Source of the DNA: SAR202 cluster bacterium
Lineage (GTDB): Bacteria > Chloroflexota > Dehalococcoidia > Lucifugimonadales > UBA826
Assembly (NCBI GenBank): GCA_009392815.1
Contig: VFFS01000063.1
Coordinates: 1-42,938 of the forward strand
Direction: 5' to 3'
Length of the DNA stretch: 42,938 nucleotides
A program made the position numbers and the translations under genes. The notes under the pieces are model-generated. The model had not been told where the DNA came from. It searched no databases and saw only the letters and a list, made by a program, of their open reading frames with translations. Shown piece by piece: positions 15,681 to 24,134 of this stretch (position 1 is its first letter; the number at the start of each line of letters is the position of its first letter).

Positions 15681-16526
15681 TTACTTGACGAGAGGCGTGT
15701 CATCTCTATTTGCCCACTCTCCCATGGATCCATCGTAGTTTCTAATTTTTTCGTAGCCCATTAGATGAAGTACAAATAATCCGTGCGCCGCACGGATCCC
15801 ACCCTGTCAATAGGTCACAACTTCCTTTTCGGGAGTTACGCCAGCTTCTGACAATAACTTGGTGATTTCAGCTGCTGACTTAAAAGTTTGATATCGATCC
15901 TTACTTACAAAATTTAGCCACTCAACATGTACAGAACCTGGGACTCTGCCAGACCTGGAGTTTCCCCTGTCATTTCTTCCGCTCCACTCACCATCTGACC
16001 TGACGTCTAGAAACAATATATCTTCATCTTCTATTCCGCTGATCGCCCTGTCCAAACTGCAAACAAGATTATCTTGTGTTTTAGGAGTAAAAGTTGCAGA
16101 CCTTGGAACAATCTCATCAACAGACACAGGATGCCCTTCGTCAAACCATTTCTTCCACCCACCATCAAGTACTTTGGCGTTGGTATGGCCATAGTAATTC
16201 AAAACCCACCAGAACCTAGATGCCCAAAGACTACCGTTGCTGTCATATGAAATTACCGTTGAGTTGTCATCGATACCCATGCTTTCAAAGATATCCTTAG
16301 CCACACTGGGCTCCGCTACCAACGGATAACCTTTCGGATTGTTCGCATATTCGGGGTGTTTAATGTAGTGGTGTACTTTAATCCCGACAGCTCCTTTTAT
16401 GTGTGCCCTTTGATAGGAATCAAACATGTCACAATCCACAATCACCAAGTCTGGGTCGTCTAGATGGGCAGCAAGCCATTCTGTAGTGGCTAAAACACTC
16501 TGATTAACAAATTCTGAAGAGGCCAA
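15681..16526 (-). CDS. Selenocysteine-containing two-domain rhodanese (thiosulfate sulfurtransferase-like)
   Basis: Domain 1 (about 1-130: IVDCDMFDSYQRAHIKGA, WASRFWWVLNYYGH, VLDGGWKKW) and domain 2 (about 150-281) form a tandem rhodanese of normal length, 281 residues, if the in-frame TGA at 15807-15809 (codon 240) is read through. The TGA replaces the persulfide-forming Cys of the second domain: VVTY-[TGA]-QGGIRAAHG. The next 41 codons keep family features (LHLMGYEKIRNYDGS, GEWANRDDTP) and end at TAA 15681. A SECIS-like hairpin follows the TGA. TGA is a normal stop elsewhere here, so this is not a changed code. The start is TTG with AGGAG 7 nt upstream. The gene is followed after 20 bp by the ASST-like gene. 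A Cys-to-stop point mutation is the alternative. Confidence 0.75.
15779..15797 (-). promoter_or_regulatory. SECIS-like hairpin after the in-frame UGA
   Basis: On the minus strand ATCCGTGC (15797-15790) pairs perfectly with GCACGGAT (15786-15779) around the triloop GGC. A G-U pair can add a ninth step. The loop begins 18 nt after the UGA and both of its first bases are G. Bacterial SECIS models, as I recall them, need a loop 16-37 nt after UGA, 3-14 nt long, with a G among its first two bases. The stretch is much richer in GC than the surrounding gene. Confidence 0.7.
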
Positions 16527-16617
16527 ATCGGAGCTCCTGATGTCTATTTAATTGCTTGATTTCTGAAGACATTCAATTGACTAGATACAAGGAGAAACCA
16601 GTCAAGAAAGTGGCGGG

Positions 16618-16626
16618 AGTATAACA
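16618..16626 (-). promoter_or_regulatory. Candidate extended -10 promoter for the Sec-rhodanese operon
   Basis: The minus strand reads TGT followed by TATACT, an extended -10 with 5 of 6 matches, 92 nt upstream of the TTG start. No clear -35 is seen. It separates the rhodanese/ASST genes from the LLM gene upstream. Confidence 0.4.
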
Positions 16627-16660
16627 CAGGCAAGGCACATAAATTAGTTAGCCTGTCACT

Positions 16661-17611
16661 CTAAAAATGTCTGGAACTCTTTAAATGAGGAATTATGTCG
16701 GAAGTTAATATTTCCAAGTGCTCCATATGGTCAAAAACCGGATTAAACATTAGCATTTCCGCCCCAGCGTCCAAAACCTCCTGCATCCCCAATATGCATT
16801 TCTCTACTGACCCCCAAACGGACACTCTCTCGGCCAAATCAGGATTTCCATAGTGAGATCCAAACCAGTCAGTAAGTCTCTTCAGTGCACGAGTCTCATC
16901 ATCGTCAACGGCCACATATACCCTCTTGGATATAGTGAATTTACTTTCATCCTTACCAAGCCTATTTAATTCTGACTTTACGATTCGACAATGATCCTTA
17001 AATTGCCTGGTTGATGTAGAGCCAGCCCCCATCCATCCATCTCCTCTGCGGACAGACCTTTTCAAGGCAGCTTCATGTCTGCCCCCAAACCATATGGGTG
17101 GCCTTGGCCTTTGGACGGGTAATGGAAGCATTGAAACATTTTTAAAATCCCAAAATTCTCCCTGAAAAGAAGCTTTCTCTTGAGTCCATAATTTTTCTAA
17201 AACACTCAGACATTCGTTGAAATGCCTTACCCTCTTTTCACCTGGTGCCCCTAGTAAAGAATAAGTGTCAGGGCGTCCGCCTAAGGCGTAGCCTAGGATT
17301 AGTCGACCGCCTGACAAATGATCCAATGTGCCAAGTTCTTTCGCAAGAATAAACGGATTTCGGGTAGTGGCTATTATCACCGCAATGCCGAGATCTATAT
17401 CTTTTGTGATTGCAGACACATAACTTAGTAAATTTATGGGTTCAAGTGAATCGGCGTCACCGATGATTTTCTCTTGTACCCATAAGCTTTCATAGCCCAA
17501 TGCTTCGGCTCTCGTTGCGAAATTCCGAATCAAGCTCAGGTTTATCTGATCTTCCGTAAAAATCTGCGGTACAGATATCCCAAAAGAAATTTTCAATTCT
17601 GCGTTAGTCAT
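16661..17611 (-). CDS. LLM class flavin-dependent oxidoreductase
   Basis: A 316-residue luciferase-like TIM barrel protein. Typical segments are ATRAEALGYESLWVQEKI, DIDLGIAVIIATTRNPFILAKELGTLDHLSGGRLILGYALGG, FNECLSVLEKLWTQE, PRPPIWFGGRHEAALKRSVRRGDGWMGAG and a helix-rich C-terminus. It is intact, unlike the remnant at 5448. FMN or F420 use and substrate are unknown. It lies 39 bp downstream of the degenerate esterase gene on the same strand and is probably part of that transcript. The ribosome binding site is weak. Confidence 0.85.
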   Translation of the reverse strand: MTNAELKISFGISVPQIFTEDQINLSLIRNFATRAEALGYESLWVQEKIIGDADSLEPINLLSYVSAITKDIDLGIAVIIATTRNPFILAKELGTLDHLSGGRLILGYALGGRPDTYSLLGAPGEKRVRHFNECLSVLEKLWTQEKASFQGEFWDFKNVSMLPLPVQRPRPPIWFGGRHEAALKRSVRRGDGWMGAGSTSTRQFKDHCRIVKSELNRLGKDESKFTISKRVYVAVDDDETRALKRLTDWFGSHYGNPDLAERVSVWGSVEKCILGMQEVLDAGAEMLMFNPVFDHMEHLEILTSDIIPHLKSSRHF

Positions 17612-17650
17612 AAATTAGCCATTCAAAGCAAAAGAATTTATGGCTGAATA

Positions 17651-18562
17651 TCATCTCCAGTGTTCTGGAACGATTGGAGAGACTTCCTTACCAAACATTT
17701 CACTAGTTATCCAATTTTCTGCAAATAAGCCATCTTTAAAACTCGATCTTTCTGATTCGTGAAGAGTCATTTCGCCAGGAATCAATTCATCTAAGTCTGA
17801 AAGTGTTTCAGGAGAATATATCCCATCCTTATAGTCAGCCATGATCAACGTACTAGCAGTAATAGATTGAGCATGCCATCGAAGGTTAAAGTATTCCAGC
17901 ACTGTTTGTACCGTATCCGCATTTGAACGATTTGAACGAATGTAATCTCCAAATTCCGCCAAAGGATATGAATCTGTCCTCGTTAAAGATTCGATGGGAT
18001 CAAACAAATATGCCGGTGTTGAAACTACATGTGTAATTGAATCATGCAAAGCAGCAGCTAAAATCGCATTATCATTTCCCCACGCCCCTACTTTGTTTTT
18101 ATCGACCTCTGACCTGGTCATTATGTAGTCAGCACCTCTTATCGTGTCAGCCACAATACCTCTATAGACATACGTTTCAGGGCTTTCCAGCCCGTCAGTA
18201 AGCTGGCCGGGATACATGGCTGCATAGGGGCTATCTGAATTTCTCATACCGCGACAAGCAAGAGAAAATGTTATGTACCGGCTTCGAATCTGATTCGAAG
18301 TACCCTGAGGGATTATTTCTAGAACACTTGCATTTTTAGGCACATAATAGATTACTGGAAATGGTCCATCCCCTTTGGGAATACTAAGATATCCAAAAAG
18401 TCTGTATGGGCCGATACTTGAGAGCCTGACCCCGTACAGGTCTGCAAAATCTGTGGAACGCATCGGTATAGATTCAACCTCAGGAGCAATAGGAACTTCG
18501 GCCAATTCCTTCCCAACGCTATACCAAAAACTACCAAAATCTGAAGGTCTGGTTTTAGACAT
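17651..18562 (-). CDS. Acetyl xylan esterase-family protein lacking the catalytic Ser and His
   Basis: A 303-residue alpha/beta hydrolase of the AXE1/cephalosporin-C deacetylase family, clearly paralogous to the next gene upstream (shared YGVR...GYLSIP, SLACRGMRNSDS, YVYRGIVADTIRGADYI, FGDYIRSN and SPET). The nucleophile elbow reads GNDNA, with D164 where the paralogue has Ser in GSSQGG. The C-terminal GHGHE region is replaced by HESERSSFKDG, so the catalytic His is gone too. The acid-loop Asp (YKDGIYSPE) is kept. It is therefore likely a pseudoenzyme or binding subunit. The frame is intact and its binding site (CAGGAG) overlaps the upstream stop, with only 3 bp between the genes. Confidence 0.8.
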   Translation of the reverse strand: MSKTRPSDFGSFWYSVGKELAEVPIAPEVESIPMRSTDFADLYGVRLSSIGPYRLFGYLSIPKGDGPFPVIYYVPKNASVLEIIPQGTSNQIRSRYITFSLACRGMRNSDSPYAAMYPGQLTDGLESPETYVYRGIVADTIRGADYIMTRSEVDKNKVGAWGNDNAILAAALHDSITHVVSTPAYLFDPIESLTRTDSYPLAEFGDYIRSNRSNADTVQTVLEYFNLRWHAQSITASTLIMADYKDGIYSPETLSDLDELIPGEMTLHESERSSFKDGLFAENWITSEMFGKEVSPIVPEHWR

Positions 18563-18565
18563 TTT

Positions 18566-19489
18566 CTACTCCTGACCTAAATGTTCTTCTAAAAATTCAT
18601 CCACTATTCGGGAATGAATATATCGACCAGCTTCATGTCCATGACCATCATATTCATAGAGCTTTTTGTTTTTACTCGCAATCTGATTAAACAATGCATA
18701 CCCTGTTTCCGGCGGACAAACATTGTCTTGCAATCCAATGTTTACGATAATAGGGCACTTGATCTTGTCTGCAAACGAAATACCATCGAAATAAGAAAGG
18801 GTATTTTCCACTGCTTTACGACTACCTGGGTTATGTCTCAAGTAATCGTTTATTTCCTCGTATGGATAGGTATGAGTCAGTTCAATAGCATCCATGTATC
18901 CACACAAATAAGGGGCACCGGCCGCCGCGGCCTTAACTTCCTTTCTCATTGCCGCCGTTGTGATTGTGAGGCCCCCACCCTGGCTACTACCTGTCACAGC
19001 AATTCTTTGAGAGTCGACTTCATCCCTATCGAGTAAGAAATCAATTCCACGCCATGCATCACAGTAGAAACCCCTGTAAGAGTAAGTGTTTCTATCAACT
19101 ATTCCATAAGTAAGCAGCCCTGGATATCCAGGGTCAAACTGGGACCTACTCCTCACTTTACCCCTTGGATTTACTGAAAGACAAGCATAACCCTTCTTAG
19201 CCCACTCCTTCGGTATGGGAGGGTCACTTTGATATCCTGGAACCAACATGAGACCAGGAAGTCTACCTGTATACTCCGTGGGAACTGCATACCAACCAGA
19301 GACTCTTATATTGTCAAGACTATTAAAAAAAACCTCATAAACTGATATGTCTTCGGTAGAACGAAATTCATCTAAAACGCAGCTGATGTCAATATCTATC
19401 TTCTCCAACTGTTTAGTGACGTCTTCCCAGAACGCATCAAAATCTCCAGGTTTTTCAACCCTGCAAGTGTAGTTAGGATCAGGCGCCAT
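18566..19489 (-). CDS. Acetyl xylan esterase/cephalosporin-C deacetylase
   Basis: A 307-residue alpha/beta hydrolase of the AXE1 family that removes acetyl groups from sugars or small acetyl esters. The full triad is seen: S169 in GSSQGG, D255 in GLQDNVCPP and H285 in GHGHE. VNPRGKVRSRS and YRGFYCDAWRGIDFL are further family features. No signal peptide is seen, so it should act in the cytoplasm on imported oligosaccharides. It is first in a minus-strand operon, with its Ser-less paralogue 3 bp downstream, and has a strong upstream promoter candidate. Confidence 0.88.
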   Translation of the reverse strand: MAPDPNYTCRVEKPGDFDAFWEDVTKQLEKIDIDISCVLDEFRSTEDISVYEVFFNSLDNIRVSGWYAVPTEYTGRLPGLMLVPGYQSDPPIPKEWAKKGYACLSVNPRGKVRSRSQFDPGYPGLLTYGIVDRNTYSYRGFYCDAWRGIDFLLDRDEVDSQRIAVTGSSQGGGLTITTAAMRKEVKAAAAGAPYLCGYMDAIELTHTYPYEEINDYLRHNPGSRKAVENTLSYFDGISFADKIKCPIIVNIGLQDNVCPPETGYALFNQIASKNKKLYEYDGHGHEAGRYIHSRIVDEFLEEHLGQE

Positions 19490-19520
19490 AAATTGTCTCT
19501 CCCATTAGATGTTGATCCGG

Positions 19521-19548
19521 ATTTTAACTGCAACAATCGCCACGTCAA
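19521..19548 (-). promoter_or_regulatory. Promoter of the esterase operon
   Basis: The minus strand reads TTGACG (19543-19548), a 16-nt spacer and TAAAAT (19521-19526). Both boxes match the sigma-70-type consensus at 5 of 6 positions. The start codon is 31 nt downstream of the -10. Confidence 0.6.
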
Positions 19549-19572
19549 TACTCATCAGAGTCTCAGCGGCAA

Positions 19573-19578
19573 TATAAT
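19573..19578 (+). promoter_or_regulatory. Candidate -10 element for the YYY membrane protein gene
   Basis: A perfect TATAAT lies 54 nt upstream of the start at 19633, in the divergent region with the esterase operon. No good -35 box is found 16-18 nt upstream, so this is tentative. Confidence 0.3.
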
Positions 19579-19632
19579 TTGAAACAACTACGTTCGCCAA
19601 AGATGATCAAGGAAACGTAAAAATATTTAGAG

Positions 19633-22600
19633 ATGAAACAAATTTTCCCTAATAATTTAATCAGAGCAGGCAAATCCGAAAGGTCAAACACGCTCTTTTG
19701 GTCAGCTCTTTTAATCATCCTAATCTTCGGGGCCGTAATAAGGTTTTATGGGATTTCCTGGGATGAAGGTTTTTCATATACACCCCACCCTGATGAGAGA
19801 GCAATACTCATGAAGGTAAGGGAAATAAGTTTCCCACCCTTCCATGACCTAGGAAGCCTGTTTGACCCCGAGAAAAGTTCATGGAATCCGAAATGGTTCC
19901 CATACGGGTCCTTCCCGATTTATGTGTTGAAACTTGTTGGGGAAATATTCTCCAAAATCAGCGGGCAGGAAATTCACGATTTAAGAGACCTAGGAAGATT
20001 TATATCGGTTATAGCCGACTTAGGAACCATTCTAGGCATAGCCATGCTGGGTCGATCAGCATTCAGTAATCGGGTATCTATTCTTGCTGCCGGACTTATT
20101 TCTATATCAGTCATACACATCCAACTCGCCCATTTTTTTGCCTTCGATACTTTTCTAGCTTTCTTTTGTGTATGGTCATTATTCTTTCTATTGAAAGTTC
20201 TCAGAACAGGAAAAACGTCTGCCTCTGTCATTGCCGGAATTTTGATAGGTCTCGGATTAGCATCCAAAATAAGTATTATGCCAATTCTGGGCGCCTATGT
20301 ATTCGCCCACCTAATCCATGCCTTCACCATAAGTTCGGCGAGGTCAATAGTAAAAGAATCCATTATCGCTCGAATGATAACGTCGGCTGTTTGGGGACTT
20401 ATCGCTCTAGTTATCACATTTGTATTAGTAGAACCCTACGCAATATTGGATTGGGACCGTTTTACACATGACATAAAAGAACAAGCAAATATGGTTAGAA
20501 GAATCAGTGACTATCCGTACACGCGGCAATACATTGAAACAACTCCTTACCTCTACCAGCTAATACAACTTGGTCGCTGGGGACTAGGTTGGCCTTTAGT
20601 GGTGCTATCGCTCGTTGGAGTTGGTTGGGCTTGTTGCAAAGGAATTTCCCCCAGAGCCTCGCTACTATTCATATTCCTTTCCATGATAATTCCAGCCGCT
20701 ATTCTGATATTTAATAACTCAATTTTCTACCTAGTAATAGCAATGGCCATCACTTTTGGGTGTCTTCTTGTCACCTCTTTTTTTAGAAATGAGTCGGGGC
20801 GAGTGTCAATGCTTCTTCTATCATGGATTATTCCATATGTCCTCATAACAGGTAGCTTTGACGTAAAATTCATCAGGTATTCATTGCCATTCATCCCACT
20901 AACCACTCTTTTCGCCTCTGCGTTCCTTGTTCACTGGGCCACCTCTAAGTCCATACGTAAAAGATTCACCGGTGTTATAACTCTAGGAATCACGATACTC
21001 ATTACTGCGTTATGTGCTGCTTCATTAGCTTCAATTTACTCGGAAAAGCATACAGGTGTTCAAGCTTCTGTATGGCTGAACGACAACGCTCCATCAGGAT
21101 CTCATATTTTGAAAGAGCACTGGGAAGAAGGTCTTCCAAACTTAAGTGCTTTTTCAATTGAAGAGCTTGCAATCTATGAACCCGACGATAAATTCAAAAT
21201 TAAAAGAATGTCTGAAAAACTTGCCAGTTCCGACTACTTGGTCATCTATAGCAACAGACTCTATGGCACAGTCACGAGGTTGCCAGATCGCTATCCGCTT
21301 ATGATCGGATACTACCATGCACTGTTCACAGGGCAATTGGGTTACGAACCTGTATTTATAGGAACTTCTTATCTAAATTTAATGGGGTTTTCCTTCAAAG
21401 AGGATACGTTCACCAGATCGAATTTACCTGACCCGGGAATACTTCACAATAAGGACAGATCGTGGGGCGTGAATGCTGGGTTTGCGGATGAAAGCTTTTC
21501 AGTATATGACCATCCCAAAGTCATGATATTCGAAAATATCTCCCGATTGTCTGACACGCAAATAAACGAATCAATCCACTCAGAAAGCGATAGCCTTGTT
21601 CCTTCTGAACATCACTCAAGGCCCCAGCAAAATTTAGAAGTGGAAAATCCGGATGATGAAAAAAATCTTATGATGGACCCGTGGTTGTCTCAAGAACAGA
21701 AAAAAGGAGGTACGTGGAGTGAGATATTCACCACACATCCAGTAATTACAAAAATGCCTGCCCTCATCTGGATTCTCTACATAGAATTCGTAGCCTTGTT
21801 GGCATTTCCTATCGGTTTCATAGTTTTCAGAGGACTTCGGAACCGCGGCTTTCTCCTGATGAAAGCGCTGGGTATATTGATAGTTTCCTTCGTTGCTTGG
21901 ATGCTGGCGAGTTTACATATCGTCCCATTCGGAAACTTAGCAGTCTGGGCAGGAATTGGGACCTTGGCTGCTATTTCTTCATTTGCTACCTATCTATACA
22001 AAGAAGAAATATTGTTGTTTATCAAAACCCGCTGGAAAACTATTACTTTGTTGGAAACTATATTTCTCGTCGCATTCTTCGCTTTCTTGTTAGTACGGAT
22101 GGCGAACCCCGACCTCTGGCACCCGTATCGCGGGGGAGAAAAACCAATGGACATCGGCTATCTAAACGCAGTTGTGAAGTCCAGCTACATGCCCCCATAT
22201 GACCCTTGGTTTTCTGGCGGATACCTGAATTATTACTATTGGGGACAATTCATAATTGGATGTTTCATACATCTGACAGGAATAACAACAGAAATAGCCT
22301 ACAACCTTGCAATACCAACCTTATTCGCACTTACGGTTGGTGGAGCCTTCACTATCGGATCAAATCTTGTCAGGGTGCCCACCGCCAAGCTTGGGCCGTC
22401 AAATCTGTCGACATACTTCAAAAGAAAACTCAATTGGTTCGTTGGTGGTTTAGCGATAGTTTTTGTGTGCATTATTGGAAACTTCGACGGTCTTTTCCAA
22501 ACAATAACTCTAGCGAAAAATCAATTCATTCATGGTATGGCCGGCGGCGAATTCGACTTCTGGCGCAGTAGTAGAATGATGGCTCCTGACCCTCCTGGTT

Positions 22601-24117
22601 TTGAAATAACCGAATTTCCTTTCTTCACCTTTCTTTTCGCTGACTTACATGCACACCTTATATCTATACCATTCACCTTACTCGTACTTGGATTGGGTAT
22701 GGCAATATTTCTTGCACCACGAAAGAATGTGCCAAAGAGATTCCGACTACAGGAAGAATTTATAAGATTATCAATACTGGGCCTAGCAGTTGGAGCACTT
22801 AGGGTCATAAATACCTGGGATCTTCCCACGTACATGCTCATATCTTTTCTATGTATTGGTATTGGACAGTTTGTGCGACATGGGGGACTGGGAATCTCAC
22901 CAATAGGAACATCTCTTTGGAAGTCAGGTTACACCTGTTTGATAGCCTTTCTTGCTTTCCTCCCGTACCACATAACGAGCATCAGTTTCTTTACCAATTT
23001 TCACACTACAACAAATATGACTACTTTCGGGCAACTCCTGTCTATAAACGGATTATTTTTATTCTTAATCGCATCAGGGTGTGCCTATCTATTGAAAACT
23101 CAATTAAAAAACTTCGTTTCAAAACTAAAATTATTTTTTATATCGATAATCAATCATAAAGACCTTAGCTCCACGAAAGTTATCGGATTAACAATATTTC
23201 TCCTATTCTTTGGCTATCTAGCCACGTTCACATTGATTGGAAAATTAGGTGGTGTGATCCCTCTTTCAACTGGTCTAATTTTGATTTTGGTTATCAGTCT
23301 TTTTTCCAGTCCACCATCTGAATATAACAGTCTGCCAATTCGGATTTTTGCTCATCTTCTGGGTATTGCTGGTTTAGGACTTTTGATCTTTGTGGAAATA
23401 TGGAGATTAGAAGGAGATATTGACCGAATGAACACAGTATTTAAGTTCTACGGTCAAGCATGGATTCTGCTGGGACTTTCATCCACTTACTTCCTATATA
23501 AGGCCTTTGTAAAAACTTCCGAATTGACTCCTTTATTACGATGGACATGGACAGGAATCACAGTGGGCTTAATCATAACTAGCCTCATTTATCCGGTCAT
23601 GGGAAGCAGGGACCGGATACGAGACCGTTTCGAACATGGAGATGGAAAATTCACCCTAAATGGGTATTCATATATAGAAGAATCTGTGTATAAAGATCCG
23701 AAGGGAGAAATTGACCTCTCTTCCGACATGGTCGGAATCAATTGGTTGCGACATAACATATCAGGATCTCCCGTAGTTCTAGAAGCTGTTACTCCTACTT
23801 ATCGGTGGGGCAGCCGCGTATCCATAAACACGGGCCTACCAACCGTCATAGGTTGGAAATGGCACCAGGAGCAGCAGAGATGGGGACAGAGAGAAATGGT
23901 AGCCAAAAGAATAAGAGATGTTGAAGCAATCTATACCGATCCAAAATTGGCGAATGCATTACTAGACAAATACAAAGTAGACTATGTGTACATTGGCCAA
24001 GTGGAAAAACTCTACTATCCGGCTGAGGGAATCGCACATCTCAAAACAGGACTCGATGGAAAATTACTACCTGTATTCACTTCTGAAAATGTGACCATTA
24101 TGAAAGTTGTACGATAG
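19633..24117 (+). CDS. Giant GT-C glycosyltransferase / Chlor_Arch_YYY (DUF2298) membrane protein
   Basis: A 1,494-residue integral membrane protein with about two dozen hydrophobic segments. The N-terminal half looks like a GT-C (GT39/PMT-like) transferase: after the first membrane helix come W-DE (D44-E45) and HPDE (D54-E55), the acidic sites expected on the outer face. A polar stretch at about 630-700 separates it from the C-terminal half. That half carries the YYY signature at 862-872 (GGYLNYYYWGQ) and DLHAH at 1004-1008, matching the Chlor_Arch_YYY family known from Chloroflexota and Archaea. The reaction is unknown; polyprenyl-linked sugar transfer to cell-surface glycans or proteins is a reasonable inference. 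The ATG at 19633 has only a weak binding site. The gene stands alone and is convergent with the next. Confidence 0.8.
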   Translation: MKQIFPNNLIRAGKSERSNTLFWSALLIILIFGAVIRFYGISWDEGFSYTPHPDERAILMKVREISFPPFHDLGSLFDPEKSSWNPKWFPYGSFPIYVLKLVGEIFSKISGQEIHDLRDLGRFISVIADLGTILGIAMLGRSAFSNRVSILAAGLISISVIHIQLAHFFAFDTFLAFFCVWSLFFLLKVLRTGKTSASVIAGILIGLGLASKISIMPILGAYVFAHLIHAFTISSARSIVKESIIARMITSAVWGLIALVITFVLVEPYAILDWDRFTHDIKEQANMVRRISDYPYTRQYIETTPYLYQLIQLGRWGLGWPLVVLSLVGVGWACCKGISPRASLLFIFLSMIIPAAILIFNNSIFYLVIAMAITFGCLLVTSFFRNESGRVSMLLLSWIIPYVLITGSFDVKFIRYSLPFIPLTTLFASAFLVHWATSKSIRKRFTGVITLGITILITALCAASLASIYSEKHTGVQASVWLNDNAPSGSHILKEHWEEGLPNLSAFSIEELAIYEPDDKFKIKRMSEKLASSDYLVIYSNRLYGTVTRLPDRYPLMIGYYHALFTGQLGYEPVFIGTSYLNLMGFSFKEDTFTRSNLPDPGILHNKDRSWGVNAGFADESFSVYDHPKVMIFENISRLSDTQINESIHSESDSLVPSEHHSRPQQNLEVENPDDEKNLMMDPWLSQEQKKGGTWSEIFTTHPVITKMPALIWILYIEFVALLAFPIGFIVFRGLRNRGFLLMKALGILIVSFVAWMLASLHIVPFGNLAVWAGIGTLAAISSFATYLYKEEILLFIKTRWKTITLLETIFLVAFFAFLLVRMANPDLWHPYRGGEKPMDIGYLNAVVKSSYMPPYDPWFSGGYLNYYYWGQFIIGCFIHLTGITTEIAYNLAIPTLFALTVGGAFTIGSNLVRVPTAKLGPSNLSTYFKRKLNWFVGGLAIVFVCIIGNFDGLFQTITLAKNQFIHGMAGGEFDFWRSSRMMAPDPPGFEITEFPFFTFLFADLHAHLISIPFTLLVLGLGMAIFLAPRKNVPKRFRLQEEFIRLSILGLAVGALRVINTWDLPTYMLISFLCIGIGQFVRHGGLGISPIGTSLWKSGYTCLIAFLAFLPYHITSISFFTNFHTTTNMTTFGQLLSINGLFLFLIASGCAYLLKTQLKNFVSKLKLFFISIINHKDLSSTKVIGLTIFLLFFGYLATFTLIGKLGGVIPLSTGLILILVISLFSSPPSEYNSLPIRIFAHLLGIAGLGLLIFVEIWRLEGDIDRMNTVFKFYGQAWILLGLSSTYFLYKAFVKTSELTPLLRWTWTGITVGLIITSLIYPVMGSRDRIRDRFEHGDGKFTLNGYSYIEESVYKDPKGEIDLSSDMVGINWLRHNISGSPVVLEAVTPTYRWGSRVSINTGLPTVIGWKWHQEQQRWGQREMVAKRIRDVEAIYTDPKLANALLDKYKVDYVYIGQVEKLYYPAEGIAHLKTGLDGKLLPVFTSENVTIMKVVR

Positions 24118-24134
24118 AAAAACCTGAAGCAAGT

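Noticed and set aside
15807-16526. Rhodanese as a 239-residue protein ending at the TGA
   Set aside because: It would lose the catalytic residue and the end of domain 2, although the following 41 codons are conserved rhodanese sequence in frame; readthrough fits better.
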